From: Prochlorococcus sp. AG-347-J20 | GTDB taxonomy: Bacteria; Cyanobacteriota; Cyanobacteriia; PCC-6307; Cyanobiaceae | Assembly: GCA_003281485.1 (NCBI GenBank) | Contig: QCBW01000009.1 | Span: 1-63,014 of the forward strand | Length of the DNA stretch: 63,014 nucleotides | Direction of reading: 5' to 3' | Shown here: positions 47,372-55,880 of the stretch, in pieces | How positions within the stretch are numbered: position 1 is the stretch's first letter | Layout of the letters: each line of letters starts with the position of its first letter | Program-made: the position numbers and the translations under genes | Notes under the pieces: generated by a model | What the model was told of the DNA's origin: nothing | Database searches by the model: none | Seen by the model: only the letters and a program-made list of their open reading frames with translations

Positions 47372-48600
47372 AATTTATGTTTATTTGCAAATTTAATAAA
47401 TTCAGCAACTAAAAAAATAGAACCTGTTAGAACTGGATGAATAGGTGGCCATTTTTCTAGTGAAAATAAATATTCAATGGCATGTTCAAATGTTTTAAAT
47501 TCAATTGTTTTTTGAAAGTCAATTTCTTTAATCTGAGAGAGATCGTTTAATTGCCAACTAGGTTGGTTTGGAACTGGCACAAGTAATAAGTGATCATTTT
47601 TCTTTAGGAGTTTTTTTAATATTGCGTAAATATCTTTTTGTCTTTGGACACCTAAAATCCAATAAATTCCTTTATCCTCATTCTCCCAATTGATCCGCTC
47701 ATTAGAGAGTGCTTGTGCAGCAGGATAATTATGTGCACAATCTACGAGAATTTCTTTGTTGAAATAATTTATTATTTCTAGCCTTCCGTTCCAAGCTGTC
47801 TTTTTAAGACCTTCAGATATTTGTTTTTCTTTAATATTGAATCCCAATTTATTCAGCGCTTCAATTGCTCCAACAGCTACTGAGGCATTTTGCTGTTGGA
47901 AAATTCCTTTTAATCCAAGCTCATAGCTATTTGAAATTGGATCTTTCCAGATAATTTCTGCTCCAACCTCTTTAACTTTTTTGATTATTAGATCTTCAAC
48001 TTGACTATTTTGGTTGCATGAGATGACAACTGAGTTTTTTTCGATAACTGCTAATTTTTCTCTAGCAATTTTTTCAATAGTATCTCCAAGAAATTCTTTA
48101 TGGTCTAAGCCAATATTCCCAATAGCAATTATTGGTCTAGATTTATGGGCTGTTGTCGCGTCTAATCGTCCCCCTAATCCAGCTTCAAGAATGAGCAATT
48201 CAACTTTTTTATTTTCAAAAAAAATTAGTGCGCAGCAAATGATTTTTTCAAAAGGAGTTAATTCAAATTTTAAAAATTTTTTTTCTATTAATCTATAAAT
48301 TTTTTCAAAATCAGTTTTATAAATATTTTTTTTATTAACTCTAATCCTTTCGCATAAGTCGAAAAGATGAGGAGATGTCGTTACACCAATATTCCGTTTA
48401 GCTTCAAAAAGTATACTTTCTAAATATGCTGCGATTGATCCTTTCCCATTAGTTCCAATAATTTGTATCGCAGGGATATTATTGCAAGGATTACCAAGTT
48501 CTTGAAGTGCTTTTTTAATTCTGGATAAACCTAACTTGATATTACCCCTTTCATATTTGGGCGATAATAATTCAAATATTTTTAAATCTGCATTTTTCAA
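47368..48600 (-). CDS. folC: Folylpolyglutamate/dihydrofolate synthase
   Basis: Mur-ligase-type enzyme adding glutamate to (dihydro)folates. The P-loop is IIGTNGKGSIAAYLES, followed by TSPHLFDLCERIRVN, LEAGLGGRLDATTA (the omega-loop region) and WNGRLEIIN. The length of 410 residues is normal. It is convergent with the oxidoreductase gene and 11 nt downstream of argD in the same direction. Confidence 0.95.
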   Translation of the reverse strand: MKNADLKIFELLSPKYERGNIKLGLSRIKKALQELGNPCNNIPAIQIIGTNGKGSIAAYLESILFEAKRNIGVTTSPHLFDLCERIRVNKKNIYKTDFEKIYRLIEKKFLKFELTPFEKIICCALIFFENKKVELLILEAGLGGRLDATTAHKSRPIIAIGNIGLDHKEFLGDTIEKIAREKLAVIEKNSVVISCNQNSQVEDLIIKKVKEVGAEIIWKDPISNSYELGLKGIFQQQNASVAVGAIEALNKLGFNIKEKQISEGLKKTAWNGRLEIINYFNKEILVDCAHNYPAAQALSNERINWENEDKGIYWILGVQRQKDIYAILKKLLKKNDHLLLVPVPNQPSWQLNDLSQIKEIDFQKTIEFKTFEHAIEYLFSLEKWPPIHPVLTGSIFLVAEFIKFANKHKF

Positions 48601-48611
48601 AATTTAAATTG

Positions 48612-49787
48612 CTATAACTCTTCAAAAATTGAATTTAGTTTATCCAAAAGAATATTTATTTCTCTTCGAGATATAACTAATGGTGGAACAATCCTTACAA
48701 CGTTTCCTCCTGCAGGAACTACCAGTAATCCTTTATCAAAAGCTTTAATTGTAATTTTTTTTGCATCACCATAATCATCATTGATCACAAGACCTTGTAT
48801 TAAACCTAAACCTCTTTTCCCTATAATAATATTTGGAAATTTTTTTGATAATTCTTCAAATCCAGCACTTAATTGTTCCCCTCTTAGATAAACATTATTA
48901 ATAAGATTTCTTCTATTTATTTCTTCTAATACAGTTAAGGCAGCTTTACAGGCAAAAGGGTTCCCTCCAAAAGTACTTGCATGATCTCCTGGAGAAAAAA
49001 TGTTGGCTTTTTCTTTTACCAATAATGCTCCAATTGCATGACCTCCCCCTAATCCTTTAGCAAGGGTAAATCCATCAGGTTCAATTCCTAAATTTTCATA
49101 ACCCCACATTTTCCCAGTTCGGCCTACTCCACTTTGGACCTCATCTAAAATGAGAAGAGAATTATATTTATCACAAATATCTCTAAGGCTTTTAAAAAAT
49201 ATTTTACTTCCAGGAATTACGCCTCCTTCTCCTTGTATTGGTTCAACCAATACGCCAGAAATCCTTTGATTATTATGTTCACACTCTTCAAATAATCTTT
49301 TTACTGAATCAAAATTGTTAAATTTAAAAAATTTGAACCCTTGAATCATTGGTTCGAAACCTTTTTGATATTTGGGCTGTCCAGTAGCACTCAAGGCTGC
49401 CAATGTTCTCCCATGAAAGCTGGATTCTGCTGCAAGAATGATTGATTCTTTACCTTTATTGGTTGTATTACCATATTTTTTAATTAATTTAATTGCTGAT
49501 TCATTTGCTTCCGCACCACTGTTGCAAAAGAAGACTCTTTTGGCACAACTCATATTCGTTAAAGTTCTGCTTAATTGTTCTTGTTCTTCAATGTTGTAGA
49601 GATTGGAAATATGCTGAATCTTTTTTAGTTGAGTTGATAGCCTGCTTCTTAACACTTTATCGCTATGTCCAAGACTACAAGTTGCTATACCAGCGACTGC
49701 ATCTAGATATTTTTTACCTTTTTTGTCCCATAACCAACAGCCTTTTCCTTTTTTGAAAGATATATCGAATCGATTATAGGTATTCAT
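48612..49787 (-). CDS. argD: Acetylornithine aminotransferase
   Basis: PLP enzyme of arginine synthesis. The N-terminus MNTYNRFDISFKKGKGCWLWDKKGK, the VFFCNSGAEANESAIK block, LLILDEVQSGVGRTGKMW and the PLP lysine in TLAKGLGGGHAIGALL identify it. The reading frame runs on upstream through the tRNA-Leu gene, but that extension is not protein: Met at 49787 gives the family start and 391 residues. Only 5 nt separate the tRNA 3' end from this ATG. The mRNA is thus likely cleaved from a tRNA-argD precursor and almost leaderless. Confidence 0.95.
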   Translation of the reverse strand: MNTYNRFDISFKKGKGCWLWDKKGKKYLDAVAGIATCSLGHSDKVLRSRLSTQLKKIQHISNLYNIEEQEQLSRTLTNMSCAKRVFFCNSGAEANESAIKLIKKYGNTTNKGKESIILAAESSFHGRTLAALSATGQPKYQKGFEPMIQGFKFFKFNNFDSVKRLFEECEHNNQRISGVLVEPIQGEGGVIPGSKIFFKSLRDICDKYNSLLILDEVQSGVGRTGKMWGYENLGIEPDGFTLAKGLGGGHAIGALLVKEKANIFSPGDHASTFGGNPFACKAALTVLEEINRRNLINNVYLRGEQLSAGFEELSKKFPNIIIGKRGLGLIQGLVINDDYGDAKKITIKAFDKGLLVVPAGGNVVRIVPPLVISRREINILLDKLNSIFEEL

Positions 49788-49792
49788 CAAAG

Positions 49793-49874
49793 TGGGAGCG
49801 GTCGGACTTGAACCGACATACCCGAAGGTGCCGCATTTTGAGTGCGGTGCGTCTACCAATTCCACCACGCTCCC
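49793..49874 (-). tRNA. tRNA-Leu (anticodon CAA)
   Basis: Read on the minus strand: acceptor GGGAGCG pairs with CGCTCCC, discriminator A at 49793. The anticodon stem CCGCA/TGCGG encloses CTCAAAA, giving CAA. A long variable arm (CACCTTCGGGTA region) marks a class II tRNA, and the T-arm is GTCGG-TTCAAGT-CCGAC. The argD ATG begins 5 nt downstream. A spurious open frame reads through it. Confidence 0.96.
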
Positions 49875-50140
49875 AAGGCTTTTGAAAAAATGAACTTTTC
49901 TTATTATAACAAAATTCACCCTCTTGACTATTGGTACGGTCAAGGAACAGTGATCAAGATAACGCTTTTTAATAGTTAATCTTCTCTATAAAAAAAAGAA
50001 TTATATTTATTGAATTTGCTGACAATAAGTAAGGTAAAAATGTAATATTTAACATTTATGATACAATTATGTAGCAAAAAATCCAAAAAGAACTTTTTAT
50101 GCAGAGTTAGCTTCATAAAAAGTAATATTATGGTATGATA
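49875..50140. other. Intergenic region upstream of the tiny-ORF chain
   Basis: AT-rich stretch of 266 nt between tRNA-Leu and the tiny ORFs. It should hold the minus-strand promoter of tRNA-Leu/argD near 49880-49960, and a plus-strand promoter near 50131-50140, where TATGAT resembles a -10 box. The 9-bp inverted repeat at 50093-50122 lies here. No ORF of convincing length is seen. Confidence 0.5.
50093..50122. promoter_or_regulatory. Perfect 9-bp inverted repeat before the tiny-ORF chain
   Basis: CTTTTTATG (50093-50101) and CATAAAAAG (50114-50122) flank a 12-nt spacer. The element ends 18 nt before the first tiny ORF and just upstream of a TATGAT -10-like box, a plausible operator position. 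As RNA it could form a hairpin. Confidence 0.5.
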
Positions 50141-50158
50141 ATGAAAAAAATCCAATGA
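50141..50158 (+). CDS. Possible five-residue leader peptide (MKKIQ)
   Basis: ATG AAA AAA ATC CAA TGA. Its TGA overlaps the next ATG as ATGA at 50155-50158. It may be a leader for translational coupling, or chance. It is reported mainly because the same junction is repeated at the following pair. Confidence 0.25.
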   Translation: MKKIQ

Positions 50159-50262
50159 CTAAAATTAAAGCAAAAAAACTATCTTTACAATTTGTTCCCT
50201 ATTTTTTCATTGCAGTCACTATATTGACAGCATTTGGTTCTGATGGTGGAACATGGGCATGA
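50155..50262 (+). CDS. Tiny membrane protein ORF, 35 aa
   Basis: The frame begins MTKIKAKKLSLQFVP, with five Lys in the first eight to ten residues, continues with one hydrophobic helix of about 16 residues (FVPYFFIAVTILTAF) and ends GSDGGTWA. The composition fits a single-pass membrane miniprotein with its N-terminus inside. It starts in an ATGA overlap with MKKIQ and ends in an ATGA overlap with the 36-aa ORF. No family is recognised; it resembles in size small photosystem or cytochrome subunits but has no signature. Coding status is inferred from helix design and coupling. Confidence 0.45.
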   Translation: MTKIKAKKLSLQFVPYFFIAVTILTAFGSDGGTWA

Positions 50263-50369
50263 AAGACTTCCAGATTAGCGGATTAAACAAAATTTGGTCT
50301 AATCGTTTTCTTATCTTGTTTTTGTTGTTTTTAGGTTGTGTTTCATTAATAAATATTGCTTACGTTTAA
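50259..50369 (+). CDS. Tiny membrane protein ORF, 36 aa
   Basis: Starts MKDFQISGLNKIWSNR, followed by a strong hydrophobic helix (FLILFLLFLGCVSLINIA) and ends YV. The ATG overlaps the TGA of the 35-aa ORF (ATGA at 50259-50262); a GGTGG stretch about 10 nt before it could serve as ribosome-binding sequence. An in-frame ATG at 50253 is an alternative. No family is recognised. It lies 36 nt from the murA stop, which is on the opposite strand. Confidence 0.45.
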   Translation: MKDFQISGLNKIWSNRFLILFLLFLGCVSLINIAYV

Positions 50370-50404
50370 ATTCGTTCACTAACTAATAATTCTCAAGTAT
50401 TTTC

Positions 50405-51763
50405 TCATGCTGCTTTACATCTCTGTATGTCTTCAGATTCTTGATTAATATTATATTCTTTTTTGCTAATACTCCTTTTATTTGACTCTCTGGAAATTTT
50501 AATGCCAAGTATTTTTAATTTTGATTCAAAATTTTCATAACCTCTATCTAAATGCTCTAAACCATAGATCTTACTGCTTCCTTTAGCGATAATCCCAGCA
50601 ATAATTAATGCTGCTGATGATCTTAAATCTGAGGCAACTAAGTCCATACCCTTAATTGTTTTTACACCTTTTATATAAGCTACGTTTTTATCTAATTTTA
50701 TATTGGCACCCATCTTTTTAAGTAAGTTAATGTGATTCATCCTGTTTTCGAAAATTGTTTCAGTTATTTTTGATTCTCCATTAGCAATTGTCATTAGAGC
50801 TGTAAATGGTGCCTGTAAATCAGTTGGGAAGCCTGGGAAAGGAGCAGTATTTATATTTACAGCATTTAGTTTTCTAGGGTTGATTGTAATCGAATTACCT
50901 TTAATAATAATTTTACTTCCACTTTCTTGAAGTTTGTTTATTACGGATTCCAGATGACTAGGAATAACAGGAGAAATTGTTATTGATGAAGATGTTGCTG
51001 CAGCAGCTATCAGAAAAGTACCAGCTTCTATTCGGTCTGGAATAACCTTATGAATACAACCACCAAGTTTATTAACACCATCAATAATTATTTTTTCTTT
51101 ACCAGAATCGTAAATTTTTGCCCCCATTTTATTAAGCATTAGGCATAAATCCTGAATTTCAGGTTCTCTTGCTGCATTCTCAATAGTAGTTCTTCCTTCC
51201 GCTAATGATGCAGCCATTATTAAAGTTTCAGTTGCTCCTACACTTGGGCACTTTAATTTAATGTGTGTGCCCCGTAGTTTCTCTTTGTTTCTCTTTATTT
51301 TTGCTTTGACAATCCCATCTTCAATAATAATTTTCGCTCCTAATGCTTTAAGTCCATTAATGTGCTCATCTATGGGCCTCGAACCAATATTGCAACCTCC
51401 AGGTAAGGGGACTTTTGCCTCTCCAAATTTACTTAAAAGTGCGCCAATACAAAAGAAACTAGCTCTTAATCCATTAACAAGTTCATATGGAAGTTCTCTA
51501 ATGGCAATATTTTTTGAATCTATCTTCAATTTATTGTTTTCATTTTCCAAATTAACTCCTAAATTTTTAAGAATATTGCCCATTTTTTCAATATCAGTAA
51601 GATTAGGAACATTCTCAAGAATTATTCTTTCGTTAGTTAATAACGATGCTGCCAATAAAACCAAAGCCGAATTTTTCGCACCACTTATTTCAACACTTCC
51701 ATTTAATTTACCTTGACCAAAAATCTTTAAATTTTCGGATTTAAGATATGACTTATTTTTCAC
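50405..51763 (-). CDS. murA: UDP-N-acetylglucosamine 1-carboxyvinyltransferase
   Basis: First committed step of peptidoglycan synthesis, transferring enolpyruvate from PEP. The catalytic loop reads LPGGCNIGSRPIDEH with Cys124, the residue that fosfomycin attacks in sensitive enzymes. Other blocks are ISGAKNSALVLLAASLL, CPSVGATETLIMAASLA and PFPGFPTDLQAPF. The body is normal in length; the C-terminal ~30 residues (after ILGIKISRES) form a charged extension. The gene is divergent from the TrmH-type gene. Confidence 0.96.
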   Translation of the reverse strand: MKNKSYLKSENLKIFGQGKLNGSVEISGAKNSALVLLAASLLTNERIILENVPNLTDIEKMGNILKNLGVNLENENNKLKIDSKNIAIRELPYELVNGLRASFFCIGALLSKFGEAKVPLPGGCNIGSRPIDEHINGLKALGAKIIIEDGIVKAKIKRNKEKLRGTHIKLKCPSVGATETLIMAASLAEGRTTIENAAREPEIQDLCLMLNKMGAKIYDSGKEKIIIDGVNKLGGCIHKVIPDRIEAGTFLIAAAATSSSITISPVIPSHLESVINKLQESGSKIIIKGNSITINPRKLNAVNINTAPFPGFPTDLQAPFTALMTIANGESKITETIFENRMNHINLLKKMGANIKLDKNVAYIKGVKTIKGMDLVASDLRSSAALIIAGIIAKGSSKIYGLEHLDRGYENFESKLKILGIKISRESNKRSISKKEYNINQESEDIQRCKAA

Positions 51764-51957
51764 TACAAAAATCTTATAGATTTAATTTAATAGATTCATC
51801 ATGACAAACTAACATTAGTTAGTCCACCCCATGTAACGTCTTGAAAATTAATAAAAAATAAAATATATTTTCGATTTTAGTAAATTTGATTTTAGAAAAT
51901 TATTGATCAAAGAATTTTATGGAATTAAAATATAAATAGTAATAAATTTTTAAAATT

Positions 51958-52806
51958 CTGATAGAAAATACTTTTTTAAAAATAACTAGTAAAAACAATA
52001 ATCTAGTTAAAATATTTAGATCATTTAAAAGAGGATCTTCTCCCAAAGAAAAAGATTTTTTTTGCATAGAGGGTACCCATCTTATTGAGGAATTGTTGAA
52101 GTCTGGAAGTTCTCCCTCCAAAATTTTAGTTACTGAAAAATGGCTAAAAAAGAACCAAGATCTCAGTAGAAAGTTTGATCAATCACTAATAACTTTGGCC
52201 TCAGAAGAGGTTTTAGCTTCAGCTATTTCGACAGTTAATCCAGATGGCATTGCAGCATTAGTAGAAATCTCAGCAATACCTAATTATCAATTTAATAGGA
52301 AAGATGATTTTGTTCTTGTTCTCGATAGGATTCAAGATCCTGGGAATATGGGTAATCTTTTTAGAACTGCTTTAGCTGCTGGTGTTGATGCAATTTTTTT
52401 AGCTGGAGGTGCGCACCCATTAAGCCAAAAAGTATTAAGAGCTTCATCTGGTTCGGTTTTTCACCTTCCATTTCAAAGATTTGAGGGAACAGAGGAAGAG
52501 ATAATAAATTCTTTATTAAAGTCTTTATCTGAATTGTCAAATATGGGATTCCATACTTTTTCTACAAGTAGTCATAATAAAAATTCAAAAAAACCCTCAA
52601 AACCCTATTGGGAAATTGATTGGACAGAGTCAACTATCTTGATTTTAGGTAATGAGGGGCAAGGTATTCATAAAAAAATTCTAGAAGCTTTTAGTGAAAC
52701 AATTACAATTCCGCATAGTGAGATTGTAGAATCATTGAATGTGGCTTGTGTTGCAGTTCCGTTATTACTAGAACGAAAAAGAGTCGCATACACCTCTAAT
52801 ACGTAG
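51958..52806 (+). CDS. TrmH/SpoU-family RNA 2'-O-methyltransferase, no canonical start
   Basis: SPOUT methyltransferase modifying rRNA or tRNA ribose. The C-terminal knot shows LVLDRIQDPGNMGNLFRTA, ILGNEGQGI and IPHSEIVESLNVACVAVPLL. The first ATG/GTG/TTG in frame is TTG 52093, but the frame is open back to 51929 and the upstream part reads LVKIFRSFKRGSS and KEKDFFCIEGTHLIEELL, which is the expected substrate-binding domain. It contains no ATG, GTG or TTG. I place the start at CTG 51958 (ATT 51955 is equally possible); this is tentative. The conservative call is 52093-52806, 237 residues. Confidence 0.8.
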   Translation: MIENTFLKITSKNNNLVKIFRSFKRGSSPKEKDFFCIEGTHLIEELLKSGSSPSKILVTEKWLKKNQDLSRKFDQSLITLASEEVLASAISTVNPDGIAALVEISAIPNYQFNRKDDFVLVLDRIQDPGNMGNLFRTALAAGVDAIFLAGGAHPLSQKVLRASSGSVFHLPFQRFEGTEEEIINSLLKSLSELSNMGFHTFSTSSHNKNSKKPSKPYWEIDWTESTILILGNEGQGIHKKILEAFSETITIPHSEIVESLNVACVAVPLLLERKRVAYTSNT

Positions 52807-52813
52807 ATAAAAA

Positions 52814-54253
52814 GTGACTGATTCAAGTTTTGATTTTGATTTAATCGTTATAGGAGCAGGCTATGGAGGTTTTGATGCCGCCAAACATGCTGCTGGTAAG
52901 GGACTGAAAGTCGCAATTGTAGAGTCTTCTGATATGGGAGGCACTTGTGTTAATAAGGGTTGTGTGCCCTCTAAGGCTCTTTTGGCTGCAAGTGGAAAAG
53001 TCAGAGAAATAGCTAATTATGAACATTTAGCTAAATTTGGTATTCATGCTTCCCCAGTAAGATTTGAAAGGTCAAAAATTGCAGATCATGCAAATAATTT
53101 AGTTTTAAATGTTAGAGAAAATTTAACAAAAACTCTCAAAAGGAGTGGAGTTGAAATTATTTTGGGTATTGGCAGAATTGAAGGAAACCAAAAAGTAGGT
53201 GTAAGGGATAAAAACGGAATTGATAAAATTTTCACATGTAAGAATATTGTTATAGCAACAGGTTCTTCTCCTTTTGTACCCCGAGGAATAACTTTAGATA
53301 ATAGGACTGTATTTACTAGTGATGATGCGGTAAAACTTGAATGGCTTCCAAGGTGGATAGCAATTATTGGAAGTGGATATATAGGATTGGAATTTGCGGA
53401 TGTTTATACTGCGCTAGGTTGTGAAGTTACAATGATCGAGGCTTTGGAAAATATTATGCCAACATTTGATCCAGACATTACAAAAATTGCTAAGAAGAAC
53501 CTTATCCAATCAAGAGATATAGATACAAAATCAAATGTCTTTGCGACAAAAATCACACCTGGATGTCCTGTAAAAATAGAACTGACAGATGCAAAATCAA
53601 AAGAGATTGTAGAAACCTTAGAAGTTGATGCTGTTCTAGTTGCAACTGGTAGAAGTCCCAATAGTGACAACTTAAATCTTGAGTCGGTTGGGATCGAAAC
53701 AATAAAAGGTTTCATTCCTATAGATGATCAAATGAGAGTTAAAAATGGTGATGAAATAATACCAAATATTTGGGCTGTCGGAGATGTAACAGGCAAACTA
53801 ATGCTTGCCCACACAGCTGCAGCGCAAGGTACTATTGCTGTTGATAATATTTGCGGTGGTAACGTCGAAATTAACTATAAAAGCATTCCTGCAGCAACTT
53901 TTACTCACCCTGAGATAAGTTCAGTTGGGCTCTCTGAAGTTGAAGCTAAAAAGATATCTGCAAAAGAAAATTTTACTTTGGGAGTTGTCAAAAGTTTCTT
54001 TAAGGCTAATTCAAAAGCATTGGCTGAATTGGAGAGTGATGGATTGCTAAAGTTGATTTTTAATAAGGATAATGGGAAAGTATTGGGTGCTCATATTTTT
54101 GGGTTACATGCAGCTGATTTGATTCAAGAAATTTCTAACGCTATCTCAAGGAACCAAGATGTAATTGAATTATCTAAAGAAGTTCATACTCATCCCACTC
54201 TTAGTGAAGTAGTTGAGGTCGCATATAAACAAGCGGCTTCTCAAATAAAATAA
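52814..54253 (+). CDS. lpdA: Dihydrolipoamide dehydrogenase
   Basis: FAD-dependent E3 subunit of 2-oxoacid dehydrogenase and glycine cleavage complexes. The redox disulfide is Cys45-Cys50 in MGGTCVNKGCVPSKAL. The FAD loop is VIGAGYGGFDAA, the NAD loop IIGSGYIGLEFADVY, and the C-terminal active-site His-Glu dyad lies in HTHPTLSEVVEVAYK. The start is GTG at 52814, 7 nt after the previous gene. The end of pdhA at 62781 shows a pyruvate dehydrogenase partner in this genome. Confidence 0.95.
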   Translation: MTDSSFDFDLIVIGAGYGGFDAAKHAAGKGLKVAIVESSDMGGTCVNKGCVPSKALLAASGKVREIANYEHLAKFGIHASPVRFERSKIADHANNLVLNVRENLTKTLKRSGVEIILGIGRIEGNQKVGVRDKNGIDKIFTCKNIVIATGSSPFVPRGITLDNRTVFTSDDAVKLEWLPRWIAIIGSGYIGLEFADVYTALGCEVTMIEALENIMPTFDPDITKIAKKNLIQSRDIDTKSNVFATKITPGCPVKIELTDAKSKEIVETLEVDAVLVATGRSPNSDNLNLESVGIETIKGFIPIDDQMRVKNGDEIIPNIWAVGDVTGKLMLAHTAAAQGTIAVDNICGGNVEINYKSIPAATFTHPEISSVGLSEVEAKKISAKENFTLGVVKSFFKANSKALAELESDGLLKLIFNKDNGKVLGAHIFGLHAADLIQEISNAISRNQDVIELSKEVHTHPTLSEVVEVAYKQAASQIK

Positions 54254-54265
54254 TAGCTTAAATTA

Positions 54266-55153
54266 ATGGAGATAAGACGCAGGCCACCAAATCCAACAGT
54301 AAGGGTTGAAAGTTTAGAATATGCTGTCCCTCATAGAGAAGCACAAGCAAAAAATATTTTGGAGGAAATTGTATGGCACAAGGACATTGAAATTAAGAAT
54401 TTTAAAAAAATAGTCTCTTTGGAAGATCTCATCAAAAAGATTGAAAACCTTCCTGCTCCCAAAGATTTTTGTAAAAATATCTTGGAGTCAAAAATAAAAC
54501 CAGGAGTAATTGCTGAAATAAAAAAAGCTAGTCCGAGTAAAGGAGTTATTAGAAAAGACTTTAACCCTGAAAATATAGCAATTTGTTATGAAAGATTAGG
54601 TGCAACATGTATCTCAGTACTTACCGATAAGAGGTTTTTTCAAGGTAGTTATGAAATACTCGAAACTGTAAGGAATTCAACTAATCTCCCTCTACTCTGC
54701 AAAGATTTTATTATTTCTGCTTATCAGATTTATAAAGCAAGGGTATCTGGTGCAGATGCAATATTATTAATCGCCGCTATTTTAAGTGATGACGATTTAA
54801 TTTATTTAAAGAAAATAGCTGATAATTTAAGGATGAGTGTTCTTGTTGAAGTTCATAACTCTAACGAATTAGAAAGGATTATAAAGTTACAATCCTTTAA
54901 TTTGATTGGAATAAATAATAGGGACTTAAAGACTTTTAAAACGGATTTAAAAACATCAACAGAATTGATGCATACATATGCGGATATATTTTTAAAACAA
55001 AATATTATTCCCATAAGTGAATCTGGAATTAATTGTGCTGAAGATTTAGAATTGCTTAGATCTATTGGAATCAAGGGAGTATTAATTGGTGAAACTTTTA
55101 TGAGAGAAACTAATATTGAAGAATCTTTCAAGAAATTATTTAACTCAATTTAA
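54266..55153 (+). CDS. trpC: Indole-3-glycerol-phosphate synthase
   Basis: Fourth step of tryptophan synthesis. Catalytic blocks are [71 protein letters not shown] and ISESGI. The N-terminal ~60 residues ([22 protein letters not shown]) are the extension typical of cyanobacterial TrpC. The length of 295 residues fits. It follows lpdA by 12 nt in the same direction. Confidence 0.96.
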   Translation: MEIRRRPPNPTVRVESLEYAVPHREAQAKNILEEIVWHKDIEIKNFKKIVSLEDLIKKIENLPAPKDFCKNILESKIKPGVIAEIKKASPSKGVIRKDFNPENIAICYERLGATCISVLTDKRFFQGSYEILETVRNSTNLPLLCKDFIISAYQIYKARVSGADAILLIAAILSDDDLIYLKKIADNLRMSVLVEVHNSNELERIIKLQSFNLIGINNRDLKTFKTDLKTSTELMHTYADIFLKQNIIPISESGINCAEDLELLRSIGIKGVLIGETFMRETNIEESFKKLFNSI

Positions 55154-55208
55154 TTTTGAATTCAAATCGTGCTATAAACTTGAATAAAAAGAGTAGTACT
55201 TATTATAT

Positions 55209-55880
55209 ATGGAGGCTGTAATTTTAACAGGTATAGTTGCAGGATTTGTGCATGTTGTTGGTGGCGCTGATCATCTAATTGCAATGGTACCAGCAGCGAT
55301 TAATAATCCTCAAAAAGCTCTTAAAAATAGTTTCTCATGGGGCTTAGGACATTCCTCAGGTGTCCTATTGCTAGCTTTTCTAGCGATTTTTATTAAGGAT
55401 ATTACGCCGTTAAACCAATTTTCTAATATTGCCGAATTACTAGTTGGAATTTCACTTCTAATTGTTGGAGTATTTGCTATAAAAAATTCTTTTCAATTAA
55501 GCTTGCATTCTCACTCTCATAAGCATGAGAATGGAATTGCCCATCGTCACTTTCACTTTCATGTTAAGGAACAAAAAAATATTAATAAGCACTCACATGC
55601 TTTGACAGGTTTAGGGTTACTACATGGTATAGCTGGAGGTTCACATTTTCTTGCAGTTCTTCCTGCTTTAGCACTACCTTTAACAAGCGCTTGCCTATAT
55701 TTGATTTCATATTTGATTGGTTCACTAATAAGTATGAATCTTTTTACTTGTTTAATATCTTTTACCACCTTTAAAGCAAGTCAAAAATTTATAAAAAGAT
55801 TAATAGCTTTAGCAGGAGGGCTTTCCTTTTCCTTGGGATTATTTTGGATTCAAAGAAGTGCTTCTATTTTTTTGAATTAA
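55209..55880 (+). CDS. NicO-like nickel/cobalt transporter
   Basis: Six-helix membrane protein of 223 residues related to the UreH/NicO/RcnA group. Helix 1 carries the metal motif HVVGGADHLIAMV (His15, Asp21, His22), and a second copy-like block reads LHGIAGGSHFLAVLP. The loop between the halves has a His cluster at residues 100-118 (alternating HSHSHKH and HRHFHFH). It is divergent in role but adjacent to sodX and sodN, so nickel for Ni-SOD is the most likely cargo. Its 3' end overlaps sodX by 42 nt, tail to tail. Confidence 0.85.
   Translation: MEAVILTGIVAGFVHVVGGADHLIAMVPAAINNPQKALKNSFSWGLGHSSGVLLLAFLAIFIKDITPLNQFSNIAELLVGISLLIVGVFAIKNSFQLSLHSHSHKHENGIAHRHFHFHVKEQKNINKHSHALTGLGLLHGIAGGSHFLAVLPALALPLTSACLYLISYLIGSLISMNLFTCLISFTTFKASQKFIKRLIALAGGLSFSLGLFWIQRSASIFLN

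Noticed and set aside
49788..49943. N-terminal extension of argD by 52 codons.
   Set aside because: The extension translates the tRNA-Leu gene; the family N-terminus begins at Met 49787.
51900..52121. Minus-strand 73-codon frame opposite the TrmH-family gene start.
   Set aside because: It is antisense to recognisable TrmH-family coding sequence and has no homology features of its own.
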